Assembly: GCF_000002995.4 (NCBI RefSeq)
Contig: NW_025062478.1
Span: forward strand, 124,001 to 188,000
Origin: Brugia malayi
Lineage: Eukaryota; Nematoda; Chromadorea; Rhabditida; Onchocercidae
Length of the DNA: 64,000 nucleotides
Direction of reading: 5' to 3'
Each line of letters starts with the position of its first letter. Position 1 is the first letter of the stretch. The translations under genes were made by a program, and so were the position numbers. Shown here piece after piece: positions 38,135 through 47,980 of this stretch. Below the pieces are notes generated by a model. It saw nothing but the letters and a program-made list of their open reading frames with translations. It made no database searches and had not been told where the DNA came from.

Positions 38135-38191
<57 letters not shown>
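38134..38191. repeat. (AATC)n microsatellite in the che-12 3' UTR
   Basis: About 14 tandem CAAT/AATC units start immediately after the che-12 stop codon. Confidence 0.93.
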
Positions 38192-38193
<2 letters not shown>

Positions 38194-38291
38194 TGGTTAC
38201 AATTTCAATATGATTGTTAGTTACAATGCTCACAAATGAGCACATTTCTGTCATTTACTTCATTTATAAATCCGGAATTTTCCGGTTTTGA

Positions 38292-38297
38292 AATAAA
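38292..38297 (+). terminator. Polyadenylation signal, che-12
   Basis: AATAAA lies 159 bp after the che-12 stop codon, beyond the AATC repeat. Confidence 0.6.
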
Positions 38298-38299
38298 CG

Positions 38300-39730
38300 C
38301 TGGTATTTAGATTCACTGTTGTGTAATCGTTTTTTTCAGTCTGAAAATTGCTGATTTGAAATTTAAAGCTGTTCCAAAACGAATTTGATAAATATGTCTG
38401 TTTTATCTCAAATAATTATGGTAGAAAGTAAGTTTAATCAAAACACAAAATATTTTTTGTGAAAATTTTGTAAATTTAAATGACAAATAAGTATGTGAAA
38501 GGTTGGATACAACCTGCTTGCTGCTTATCATTAAAATTGATTTGTACCTCAAATAAATGAGTTATACAATTGCTTTATGGAACAGCCATTAAATCTTCAT
38601 TCCTTTCCTCTCTCTCACATTCATTGTTTTGTTTATCGTTTGATTTCCCATTTAGTAGTGATAGGTGATAAGTGCTGATAAAGACTTGAAATGGAGCAAA
38701 AGTTTGTTTAATTTTGCATTACAATCGAATAATATTCGAACATTCATCGTATGTCTACTGTGGAGAACTTTTGGGATTTCCTTGGAAGTTTTCTCGACTC
38801 TCGATCGATCTGAACTGATAAGACGAAATGAACGTTTCTCCAAGGAGTCACACTGATAATTTCGTAGAGAGTTATCTACAAATGTGAGATGAAAGAGAAT
38901 GAACAAACCGATGCGAAAGTTGGACGAACAGTGGACACTGCCTTGCGACACGACGTGTAATTACGGTGGGTAAAGAGCTCAGGTAAACAAAGAGTAGATG
39001 AGGTCATAGGCCAACAACAAGGACTAACACTGGCCAATTCAGGGAACAAGCAAAAGACAGAAGGATAAAAAGTAGCAATTAAAATAGAGTTTTTGATGAG
39101 TTCACTTCGGAACAGAGTCAGTTACGAATCAATCCGTTACTGAATGACTGTAAATACTACGTGACGTTACGTTGCATTACGTATTTGCTAAATTATTAAT
39201 CGAGATCATCATGAAAATTTCCACCGAAGCTCCACTTTTTTCACTTTGGACGCATCTTCAGTAGGGCATAAAGAAATGAGGTAAATGAGTAATGAGGAAA
39301 TTACCTTAGCAATCCTTCATAAAATGTTAATTACAGAATTTAATCATTTCAATTCAACTATTTAATTTCTCATGTTAATCTTACCATCAATTTTCTAAAA
39401 AACTAACCATCCGTTTCACTCAATATTTTCCTTTATTTACTAGCAAATATTAATAAAAATATGCGAGGAATCATTGATTCTCTTATTATTATATACGATT
39501 TCATTGTTTCAATTTGTTTAATTAATTCTCCATTTCATCACTTTCATTATCACTTTTTGTGTTAAATTGAATTTCAAAATAAAGTCTAACTAACTGGTCT
39601 GTCTATTTGGAGAAATTCCCAAGTGTTGGGACTGAGATTTTCATTGCGGCTGTTTTCATATTCCGGCACAGCTGGAGTGACTGACATCTTCCGGTTCTGT
39701 GTCTTCTACACGGTGCATTTCTTCGTTCTC
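38300..39730. other. Intergenic region between che-12 and MRPL33
   Basis: About 1.4 kb with no supported gene. A block at 38659-38682 has three closely spaced GATA-type sites (TGATAG, TGATAA, TGATAA). Possible ACGT-rich motifs lie at 39158-39182. Confidence 0.55.
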
Positions 39731-39732
39731 AG
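39731..39732 (+). promoter_or_regulatory. Probable spliced-leader acceptor of MRPL33
   Basis: TTTCTTCGTTCTCAG ends at 39732, six bases before the ATG. No upstream exon is visible, so trans-splicing is the simplest reading. Confidence 0.5.
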
Positions 39733-39738
39733 TTGAAT

Positions 39739-40844
39739 ATGCCTCCAAAGTCAAAGTAAGTGGAGTTTTGATAAAATTTTCTATAAAAATCGTAACTAAT
39801 ATCTTAGCGACTACGTAACTTAACGTCACGCAATATTTGCATTCGAAGATTGATTTATGACCTGTCTTTATTTCAAAGTATCGTCGTAAAATAATTCTAT
39901 TTTAATTCCAATTTTCATTACTTTTTGAATAATGAACTGATTATCATACTTTGGCAACCATTTTGAAACCGTTATTACTTTTAGTGAAGTTATTTACTTT
40001 TTGTCTTTTGTTTTTTGCTTGTAAAAGTTCTCATATTCCTTGGTTTCATTTTAAATTTCCAGGTATGTGATAGTGCAGCTGGCTAGTGTTATATCCGGTT
40101 CAACACGTATATGGATACGTGAGCGAGCAGCGGATAAATTCCGTGGAATATTTTATGATCCTGCAAGTAACTAATTTATGTAGATATTTATTGTGTTGAA
40201 AATTAAGAAAGCGTTCTTTTGAACACTCCTATTTACTCATCTTCAGTTGAGTGCATTTTTGAAACTTTACCCTTATGGAATAATTAGTTAAGTAAGGGGA
40301 CCAAAATTATAGCCATTTAACACATGTATTGAAAAAAAAATCTGGAAGGTGCTGCTGGCGGATGAAGGAACTCAAATGGAAAAAGTTGAGCTCGAAAGGA
40401 GTAATGGTAATTGAAGAAAAAAAAAGTTTCGAAGCAATAAAGAGCATTTTCTACTAATTAATTTTCCACAGGAAGTGCTGTTTATTGTTTCAAATGCGAG
40501 CCTCAGTCTAATTCCATCTCTCTGTATACACTGCTGTATATTTTTTATATCTCTGGCACTTTTTAATAAGTCTTCATTTTGATTGATAGTAAAGTATTAG
40601 CCGAAAGTTTTTTGCTAGATAATTATCAAGTTAGTTGATTAGTTTTATCGTGTGGAAACATTTTTCGAAACTTATTTTGTCGTATTTTCATTAGTTAGTT
40701 CATTCTATTTATTTATTTATTTTTTTTTTAATTTTAGTATATTTGTTTTTAGTCGGACGCGAAGTACTGTTTGAAGAAAAACAGAAAGTGAAAGGAAAAA
40801 CAACACTGCCAGAGTGTGTAAAGCGACGTTTTAATCTGACATGA
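39739..40844 (+). CDS. MRPL33: Mitochondrial large-subunit ribosomal protein bL33m
   Basis: A small structural protein of the mitochondrial 39S subunit. Three exons, 39739-39755, 40063-40166 and 40753-40844, join in frame (AA|G and A|TC junctions) to give 70 residues, close to the roughly 65 of human MRPL33. The core SKYVIVQLASVISGSTRIWI is followed by basic residues, FYDPAIGREVLFEEKQKVKG and a basic tail. The YDP...R.VLF.E.K pattern is diagnostic of the family. The start ATG follows a pyrimidine-rich AG by 6 bp. The first exon is only 17 bp and codes for MPPKS plus two bases. Confidence 0.88.
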
Positions 40845-41400
40845 AATTTGTTTAAATGTAATGCATATATATATATATACGTCTTTTTTGGTGCTTTATA
40901 CATAAGTTCTGAAAGAACGAGTTAGAAATTTTATTTCCTAACAGTTGAAAAACAAGCGACCTAATTAGTTCTAATTCATCAAGTTAAAGATCAACGAGCA
41001 CTTGTCATTCTGAATTCTTCAATTGCTAGATTTAACTACATATTTAAAATTTTTCAATTGCTAGATTTAACTATATATTTTATTAAGTTCACTATAAGAT
41101 GTGGAGAAATTGAATTATCTGAACATTTTGATTTAAATTAAGTTATCTTTGCGCCTTTTCCTTTAGGCTATTCAGACTAACTTTAGTGTTATTATCTTCA
41201 AGTAATATTATCCATCTGCTGTTCTCGAAGAAATGCTCAGATTATAAACTTGTATTATTTCTCGCAGTTTCAAATTTATGTTGCTCGATTTTTTCGTTTT
41301 TTTTGTAGTATCCTTAATTAAACAGTATGTTGTAATATTTGCTTATTTGCTATATATTTTCGTTATTGCACATAATATTTGCTTATTACTATGTAATTAC

Positions 41401-41453
41401 ATTGATTGTATATAAAAGATTCCGTTGCATTTATTTTCGTATCCTGCAGTCGG
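41401..41453. repeat. 53-bp direct repeat, copy 1
   Basis: 51 of 53 positions are identical to 42393-42445. This copy lies about 210 bp upstream of the SRPRB start codon. Confidence 0.9.
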
Positions 41454-41657
41454 TTTTTTCATCTTTATATTTTAATTATTAGTTCATGTGTTACCTCATG
41501 ACTGGAAAGTGAGCTATTCGACAGTTATTTTTCCCTTTTTTTATTATCTTTTAGAATTTGAGTTCAGTTTTTGGGATGATACGGTATGATACTTTCATGA
41601 ACCATACGAAGATATGTGAAAATAATGTGGTAATGCTTAAAATAGCTTTTTTCTTCA

Positions 41658-41659
41658 AG
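41658..41659 (+). promoter_or_regulatory. Probable spliced-leader acceptor of SRPRB
   Basis: TTTTTTCTTCAAG ends at 41659, one base before the ATG at 41661. An acceptor this close to the start, with no upstream exon, is typical of trans-spliced nematode genes. Confidence 0.5.
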
Positions 41660-41660
41660 G

Positions 41661-43371
41661 ATGGAGGATCAAATCCGAAATGAATTAGTGGATTACAACC
41701 GGTTTAGTATAACGCTTGGAGTTTGGGTTGCTATCGTAGTGGTGTTTATCTCGGTACTTGCGTATATCTTGAAGAGGAGGCTATCGAGTGGTAAAACAGT
41801 TCTTATCGTAGGATTATGCGATTCTGGAAAAACTGTGCTGTTTTCGAAGTTAATTAATCCAGGTTAGAGTTATTCTTATTCCGTCAGTATTGGAAGACTA
41901 CTTGGAATACTGCTTTCAATAAGGCTCTTAGTTGTGGCCAAACATTCTTGATTCTCCTTGTTACCTTTTCATTTATGCGATGGAGAGAATTCTTGTGAAA
42001 TGCGATTGCACTATGACTGAAAAGTTATGTTCCATCAGTCAGTTCTGATAAAATCTCCCAAAAAAAAAAATCACACAAAAATCGTCATTGCATCTTTAGT
42101 TATACAGCAGCTTCGAGTTGTTATTAAGTTCTCACAACGAAAGCAACTGTATATTTTTTATTCCTAAGTCTGAAGCGATCTGTAAAAGGACGAATACTTG
42201 TTCATGAAAGCGATGTCTTTATGTATTTCAGAATATAGTCCAGAAACTTATACATCCTTAAAAGAAAATCGTTGCGAAGACGTTTCAGTTACAAGCGATA
42301 CGTTGGTTACTTTGGTGGATTTTCCTGGATCTGAAAAGCTTCGAAAGAAGCTTTTTGGAAATTACTTGCAGAAAGTAAGTTTTGAATGGAGTATTGATTG
42401 TACATAAAAGATTCCGTTGCATTTATTTTCGTATTCTGCAGTCGGCATATGAAGGTATGTTTTTTGGTAATGTACAACTAATTTTGATGTACTAGTTCAG
42501 TTCAGTTCTGGTATGCCAGTTTTTCAGTGAAATAAAAATTTCAAAACACTAGGCCATCTGTATAAGTCAGAGGTTTTCAAAAAACTTGTTGGATTTCTAA
42601 ATTTAAAATTTGGTTGTATCACAAATTTGTTTGCTAAATGCTATTATTTTAGAATCGAAATAGCTTAAAAGGCATTGTCTTTGTTATCGATAGTTCAACG
42701 TTTAGCAGGAAATCACGCGATGTTGCAGCGTTCTTTTATGATGTTCTGTACGAGTCGGAGAAAAAAGTTCCGGTACTTGTGGCATGTAATAAGCAAAATT
42801 GTCCTTTGGCCAAAAGTTCACAGGTTTGGTCTATGTCATTTTTGGAATTTTGAAGTTTCCAGTAAATTATTAGGTCTCACTTTGTTTTTCACTGCGATTG
42901 TGACTTTCTCATCTATCTTTTTTCATAGCATCTAACTTCTTTTAAGAATTAACGGCGTATTTCTTCGGATAATTTTTAAATGCACCGCTAACAGTTTCTG
43001 AAAAAAAAATAATGATATCAATTATTAAAGGCCGTGCGAACAGCCCTTGAACGAGAATTTGGCTACATCAATGGTACACGTGAAGCAGCTTTAGATTCCA
43101 CTGATGGTGTAGCAAGAAAGAGAACTCTAACTAATACAGGTATGTTTTTGCTTTCTGATTTACTGCACTGAACTATAATGCTTAATAACAATTGAAAATC
43201 GGATTTCATTTTCATAAAAACTTTTATTTTCCAGGCAAATGTTTCAGTTGGGATGATTTGCCATTGTTACGCTTAGATTTCATTGAATGTTTTGTAAAAA
43301 AAGAGAACGGAGATGTTGGTGATAAACAGTGTGATATCGGAGCAATACAAGCGTGGATTGCTGCTTTGTGA
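41661..43371 (+). CDS. SRPRB: Signal recognition particle receptor subunit beta
   Basis: An ER membrane GTPase that anchors the alpha subunit of the SRP receptor and so takes part in co-translational targeting. Five exons, 41661-41862, 42232-42374, 42653-42823, 43031-43139 and 43235-43371, keep frame and give 253 residues (human about 271). An N-terminal membrane segment at about residues 20-36 (LGVWVAIVVVFISVLAY) precedes the GTPase domain. The P-loop is GLCDSGKT, the G3-type motif DFPGS, and the G4 region ACNKQN, where the usual family form is NKQD; so the Asp of NKxD is replaced by Asn here. The C-terminal end DIGAIQAWIAAL matches the family pattern. AATAAA follows at 43457. Confidence 0.92.
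42393..42445. repeat. 53-bp direct repeat, copy 2, in SRPRB intron 2
   Basis: Second copy of the sequence at 41401-41453. Its 3' end reads CTGCAG|TCGG... and is followed 8 bp later by GAAG|GTATGT, so it looks like a mini-exon of 13 bp. Including that would break the SRPRB frame. Confidence 0.9.
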
Positions 43372-43456
43372 TTTCCACTTAACCTAACTTTTGAATGTCA
43401 AACTGATTATCGGAATTTCATGTTAATTTATTAATTTTATATTGTTATTACGAATG

Positions 43457-43462
43457 AATAAA
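43457..43462 (+). terminator. Polyadenylation signal, SRPRB
   Basis: AATAAA 86 bp after the SRPRB stop codon. Confidence 0.6.
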
Positions 43463-44150
43463 ATTTCGAATATATCGTAATATTTAAATTCCTTACGCAT
43501 TTTCATGTTCCGTTAAACACGGTCATTTACTAAATTTATGGGTTAACGTGTTATACAATTCATTCCATTAAAATGAAATTTTGATTCAAGTTGTTTTGAG
43601 TCTACTTCTTCATTTTAATTTGTTAGTTGATGGATTTTCACGAATTTTGATTTAAGAGTTGGTTCCATGCTAACTGTTGTAGCTTATAAGACGGTTAAAA
43701 AGTATTGAAAAATAATATATCATTTGTGAGAGTTCGTTTATTTTCTTGCTTCCAAGACATATCTAGGAAATAAATTGGTATTTTCAGGTGTTTTTGCAAC
43801 ACCCGGTCCTTGAAATATTCAGATCCGATTAGAAATAACCTGTTGGACTGAGTGGCAGAATTTGAAAGTTTTGATGTATGTTACCGCTTTTGGAAATTCT
43901 TTTTCAGATATAAAAGGATATTGTTCCGTTTAACTTTTTATTGGCAGTTTAATATTTTTAATGCAGGTGAGCATTTGGTTTCATAAGTTTCTTGGTAAGC
44001 GGTTATATAATTTTTTATTCATGTTATTTAATCTTTAGTTATCAAGATTTTCAAAAAGTACATTCTCTTTCCTCACAGGTTTTAAATTATAATTTAGAGA
44101 TAGAGTTAGCTTTATAGCTTCAACGTAATTCTTCGAAATAATGGTTACAG

Positions 44151-45534
44151 ATGCTTCCATTAGCAGCTTATAACATCCAGCGATGCACGGTACCAGATAC
44201 TTGTTTACATATCCCGAAAGCACTGGCATCCGGACGATGGTGGCCTCAACCACTGTTAGTTTCAAAATTTTTCGCAATTGTTTTTATATTTTTGTATATT
44301 CCTGAAGTTTCATTGTTGTTGAAGTTTTGTTCGATTAAAATTTAATATTTTCTTCCTGATTTCATAAAGTATATAGCATGGGAACTATTCTATTGATTTA
44401 GGTTAGTCTTCAAAGGAGATAAAATTTAGATAGCCAAGTAGAATGTCAGATTAGTTATCATGCATTGTCGGAGATCCAATCTGACAAGTTTTATGACTGT
44501 TTAATACTTTTGCCGTGGCAAAAAATCATTAATATGAAATAGTGTAGATAATAGGATCTTAAAAATGTAGATCTTAAGATAATGATAGACAATAGTGGTG
44601 TAGAAGTTGTTGAAATAGAAACTTTGGAATAGTTTCTTGAAAAATAAAGATGCAAGTAAATTCAAAGAATGCTTCAACGTTCCTTTGTAAATAAAAGAAA
44701 CGATGACTATTGATTTTTCTTGCTCATATAATTTTTTTCGGCGTAACATATTTTGGTTCCTTCCATTGTTTTATATCCTTTGAGAAATCCTCTTTATTTT
44801 CTTTTATTCTCGAAAGTTCTGTGCGTCTTCAGTTTATTTATAAAAACTATATGTTACCTCGTCAGTTACATCTTTCGAAATGATATGTTTTGGATTTTTA
44901 CAGAATTGCTCTTTTCGGGATGGAGTGCATAATGGTAAGTTTTGAAAAACATTTCAGGCGAGATATATATTACTGCCGCAGTAGTATGTTCTCTTGCTTT
45001 ACTGATGTAAGGAAGCTGGAGAATTCTAATTCTTCTAAAGAAATGGAACAGATAACAGCCGCTAATGGTGCAACCATCTTTACTTCTACACAAAGTGAAG
45101 CAACACTTCCGGATATTATTGGCTCCAAATCATCTTTCCCTGAATTATCATTCGAAACAGCAGCACCTGTCTATGCTAAGCCACGTGGAACTGGCAAAAA
45201 TATTTATAAGACGGAAATTGGTGAAGATGGACAGCTCGTAGCGAACTATGTTTTATTCGAAGATTCGATGAAGAAAGCAAAAGTAGTATGGCAGACATAT
45301 GCAGGAATGACAACTGAGGAACGTGACATTTACATGGCCCATTTAAAGGCTATCCGAGAACGACGACTGTCCTACAATGATCCAAAAAAAGGTTTTTTGG
45401 TAATGACTGTATCGCAGCATTTGTTAAGAGGGAAATGTTGTGGTAGTGGTTGTCGTCATTGTCCCTACCAACATGAAAATGCTGCGTTACAAATTAAGAA
45501 ATCAAAAGTATGGAATGGTGCATTCTACATGTAA
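44151..45534 (+). CDS. C1orf53-like DUF5522 protein
   Basis: The C-terminal 70 residues match the small eukaryotic C1orf53 family (DUF5522): a TTEERDIYMAHLKAI helix, NDPKKGFLVMTVSQHLLRGK, the CCGSGCRHCPY cysteine cluster and a terminal KVWNGAFYM. The four Cys and one His look metal-binding, but the function of the family is not established. The main exon is 44904-45534. An upstream exon, 44151-44254, starts with ATG right after an AG and joins in frame (CT|A, Leu) to give 244 residues. Alternatively translation starts at the internal ATG at 44922, 18 bp after a good acceptor at 44903 that could receive a spliced leader; that form has 204 residues. The central part (about residues 100-180) is not conserved as far as I can tell. 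The first exon may instead belong to MRPL14. Confidence 0.75.
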
Positions 45535-45593
45535 ATTCTACATTTTAATGTACGATTGGGATGATTACAATAAGTATGTGTTTAGTGTTTGGA

Positions 45594-45599
45594 AATAAA
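45594..45599 (+). terminator. Polyadenylation signal, C1orf53-like gene
   Basis: AATAAA 60 bp after the stop codon. Confidence 0.55.
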
Positions 45600-46607
45600 T
45601 ATTGCTTAAAATTATCATACTGATTTATATCGAAGTCTGGAAGTTGCTAGAGATTATGAGAGAGAAAAAGTCATTTTTTGTGAAATAGAATTTAAAAAAA
45701 GGTAGAAGGAAAAGAAAATATTAAAAGAGAGGAAATGATCGTACTAGAAAAGCAAAAGTTCTTTCTGTTCCGTTTATCAGTTCGACTGCGATATTTCAGG
45801 TTGTTTTGCATATAAAATGAGTCTAGTGTACGATTGGGATGATTACAGTAAATCGAGATTTTAATATTTTTAAAAAATTAATTCCTTAGCTGTTAGAACT
45901 GTCGAGAAGTCCATAAAATGTCTCGTTTTTCTTTCATTTTCAAGATATACATGTTTATGAACGTTGAAGTACTTCAATTTTTTTCAATTTTTCATTTGTT
46001 TCAAGACAATTGGCATTCCTTTTATGCTGTCACACTGGTCGTTTTTTTTTTTTTTTTTAAATTCAAAATTGTTTATAACGCTTCATAGGTATCCACATCC
46101 AAGTGGTTGAATTTTCAGGTGGTTATTTTTCTCCTATATGTAATCTCACTTTATATTGAATTACCTCTCTGTAGACTTCTGATTTAATATTATCTGAGAA
46201 TAAGATGAAAAATATATTAGCGAATATTGCCAGCCGATTTATGATCAGAAATATTGCCTACTGATTTTGTATTCCATTACATATTCGTTGTTACTGTTTT
46301 TTCCATTTCGCGTTATAGAACAATTCTAAATAGATAATAGTTATTGTGAAATGCTTTGTGTGTTGAAATAAAAGATAAATCCGAAAATTCTGTGATTGGA
46401 GCGTGTAGTATATATTTTCAGAAATGAAAAAGCTAATTTTTTAGGAGGATTAAAGGGGACGAGGAAAGATTAAATTTCTCGGTAGAAAGTTAATCGGAAA
46501 TAAGTAATCCACTTTGGTCCAGCATTAAACTATAGACAACTTACTTGAACTTGAATACTAACTTAATTGATTACAAATGATGAGAGTATAGAGATGAAAA
46601 CTGTAAC
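45600..46607. other. Intergenic stretch with a duplicated 21-bp string
   Basis: About 1 kb without a supported gene. A 21-bp string containing TACGATTGGGATGATTAC is found at both 45549-45569 and 45827-45847. Each copy would code for YDWDDY in a short open frame. A T-rich run lies at 46043-46059. Confidence 0.6.
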
Positions 46608-47842
46608 ATGCACAATTGTTGGTCTTGTTTCAGACACGAACTGAGTCGACACCGAACTCGACCGCCCAGTACGGGCATTGAACGACGTACACGACTACTG
46701 GTTGTCGACAATTCAGCACTTGGTAAAGAGGCCAATACATCTGGTAAATTAGCCTACTGCATCGATGTTTACAAACCAGGTGGACGAAAGAAGCATATGC
46801 CCCATGCCACACTTGGTGACAAGGTAATGCTTACCATTATTATGCATCTATTTTATATATGAGGGGTAGTCATATCTTAGCTCGGTAGCTAATGAGTAAG
46901 TTATAAATTAGTTTCGTAAACTGAATATTGGTATATAATATTCCGAGACATGATGACGGGTCAAATTAAGATTTACCATAAGTGAATATAATTTCCAGTC
47001 CTTGTTTATTATTTGATTTTACTAACTTATACTTAGATCTTGGTTGCAATACGAGGAGAGATGAAACAGGCGTTTGTGGTGGGAGCTAAAATAGATGTAA
47101 ACTATCGAAAACATGGAATACCTTCAACGGATACCAACAACATCGTACTTCTTGTAAGATAAAACTTTATTAAATGCATATTACTCAAAGAGTGAACTAT
47201 TTAATAGAATCAGTTACTAAATTAGTCATTTTGTTTGATTTAAAATCCTTTTCTATTTTAGCAAACATTTCGGCTTTCCATTTTAGCTTAATTATAATTG
47301 AATTCCATTACCACTTTATAAGTCGATTAGATTACTTTGCTGCTTGCTCCATCTTGTGACGTCTTCTACAACTCGACTCTTCTTTTTGGATTCTTCCCCA
47401 TATCGAGAAGAGAAATGGAAGATGTGATAATCAAGACTCTTAACTTTCATCAAGTTAGACTATGAAATTAGGGATGACACTGCATTCGACTGTCCTCCCA
47501 ACATGCTATTCCTTGAAATTCTATCAATGATATGGATAAAGCAGATTGTCTCAAATGATGTGTAATTCTTGAGGCTGAAAGAACAAACATTTATAATGTT
47601 TAACTTGCGAGCTCCCCATAGGCAATAGCATGTCTAATTAGTTTCTATTTTTCGATCAGTATCAAAGATTCGAAGTGAATTTCTTCGGAATTCAGAATGA
47701 CAAATCTTACATTCTTTTCCAGGATGATGAAGGAAATCCTCTTGGAACTCGAGTGCTCATGCCAATTCCAGCAATCCTTCAACGAAAACGAGCAAATTTA
47801 CAATTTTCAAAAATATTATCGATTGCTACGAAATACTTCTAA
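46608..47842 (+). CDS. MRPL14: Mitochondrial large-subunit ribosomal protein uL14m
   Basis: A structural protein of the mitochondrial large ribosomal subunit. Exons 46608-46823, 47037-47153 and 47723-47842 keep frame and give 150 residues, close to human MRPL14 (145). The family core is present: RTRLLVVDNSALG, then HMPHATLGDKILVAIRGEMK, STDTNNIVLLDDEGNPLGTR, and a C-terminal segment ending SIATKYF. The first 28 residues are basic, His/Arg-rich and free of acidic runs, as expected of a mitochondrial presequence. The ATG at 46608 is 26 bp upstream of a very strong acceptor (CTTGTTTCAG ending at 46633). If that acceptor is used, the start must lie on another exon, and 44151-44254 is phase-compatible. 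The gene converges with BORCS6. Confidence 0.9.
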
Positions 47843-47857
47843 ATCACTTGGTTGCAT

Positions 47858-47863
47858 TTTATT
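47858..47863 (-). terminator. Polyadenylation signal, BORCS6
   Basis: TTTATT on the plus strand (AATAAA on the minus strand), with a second at 47865-47870, lies just past the BORCS6 stop and only 16 bp after the MRPL14 stop. Confidence 0.45.
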
Positions 47864-47980
47864 GTTTATTGTTTTGCTTGCTCTCATATCAGTGCATACA
47901 ACAGTATATTCTTGATTCTGATTTTTTCGTATTAAAAACTTGTTCTAAGCTGTATCAAATTACAAATAACAATTTTAGGG

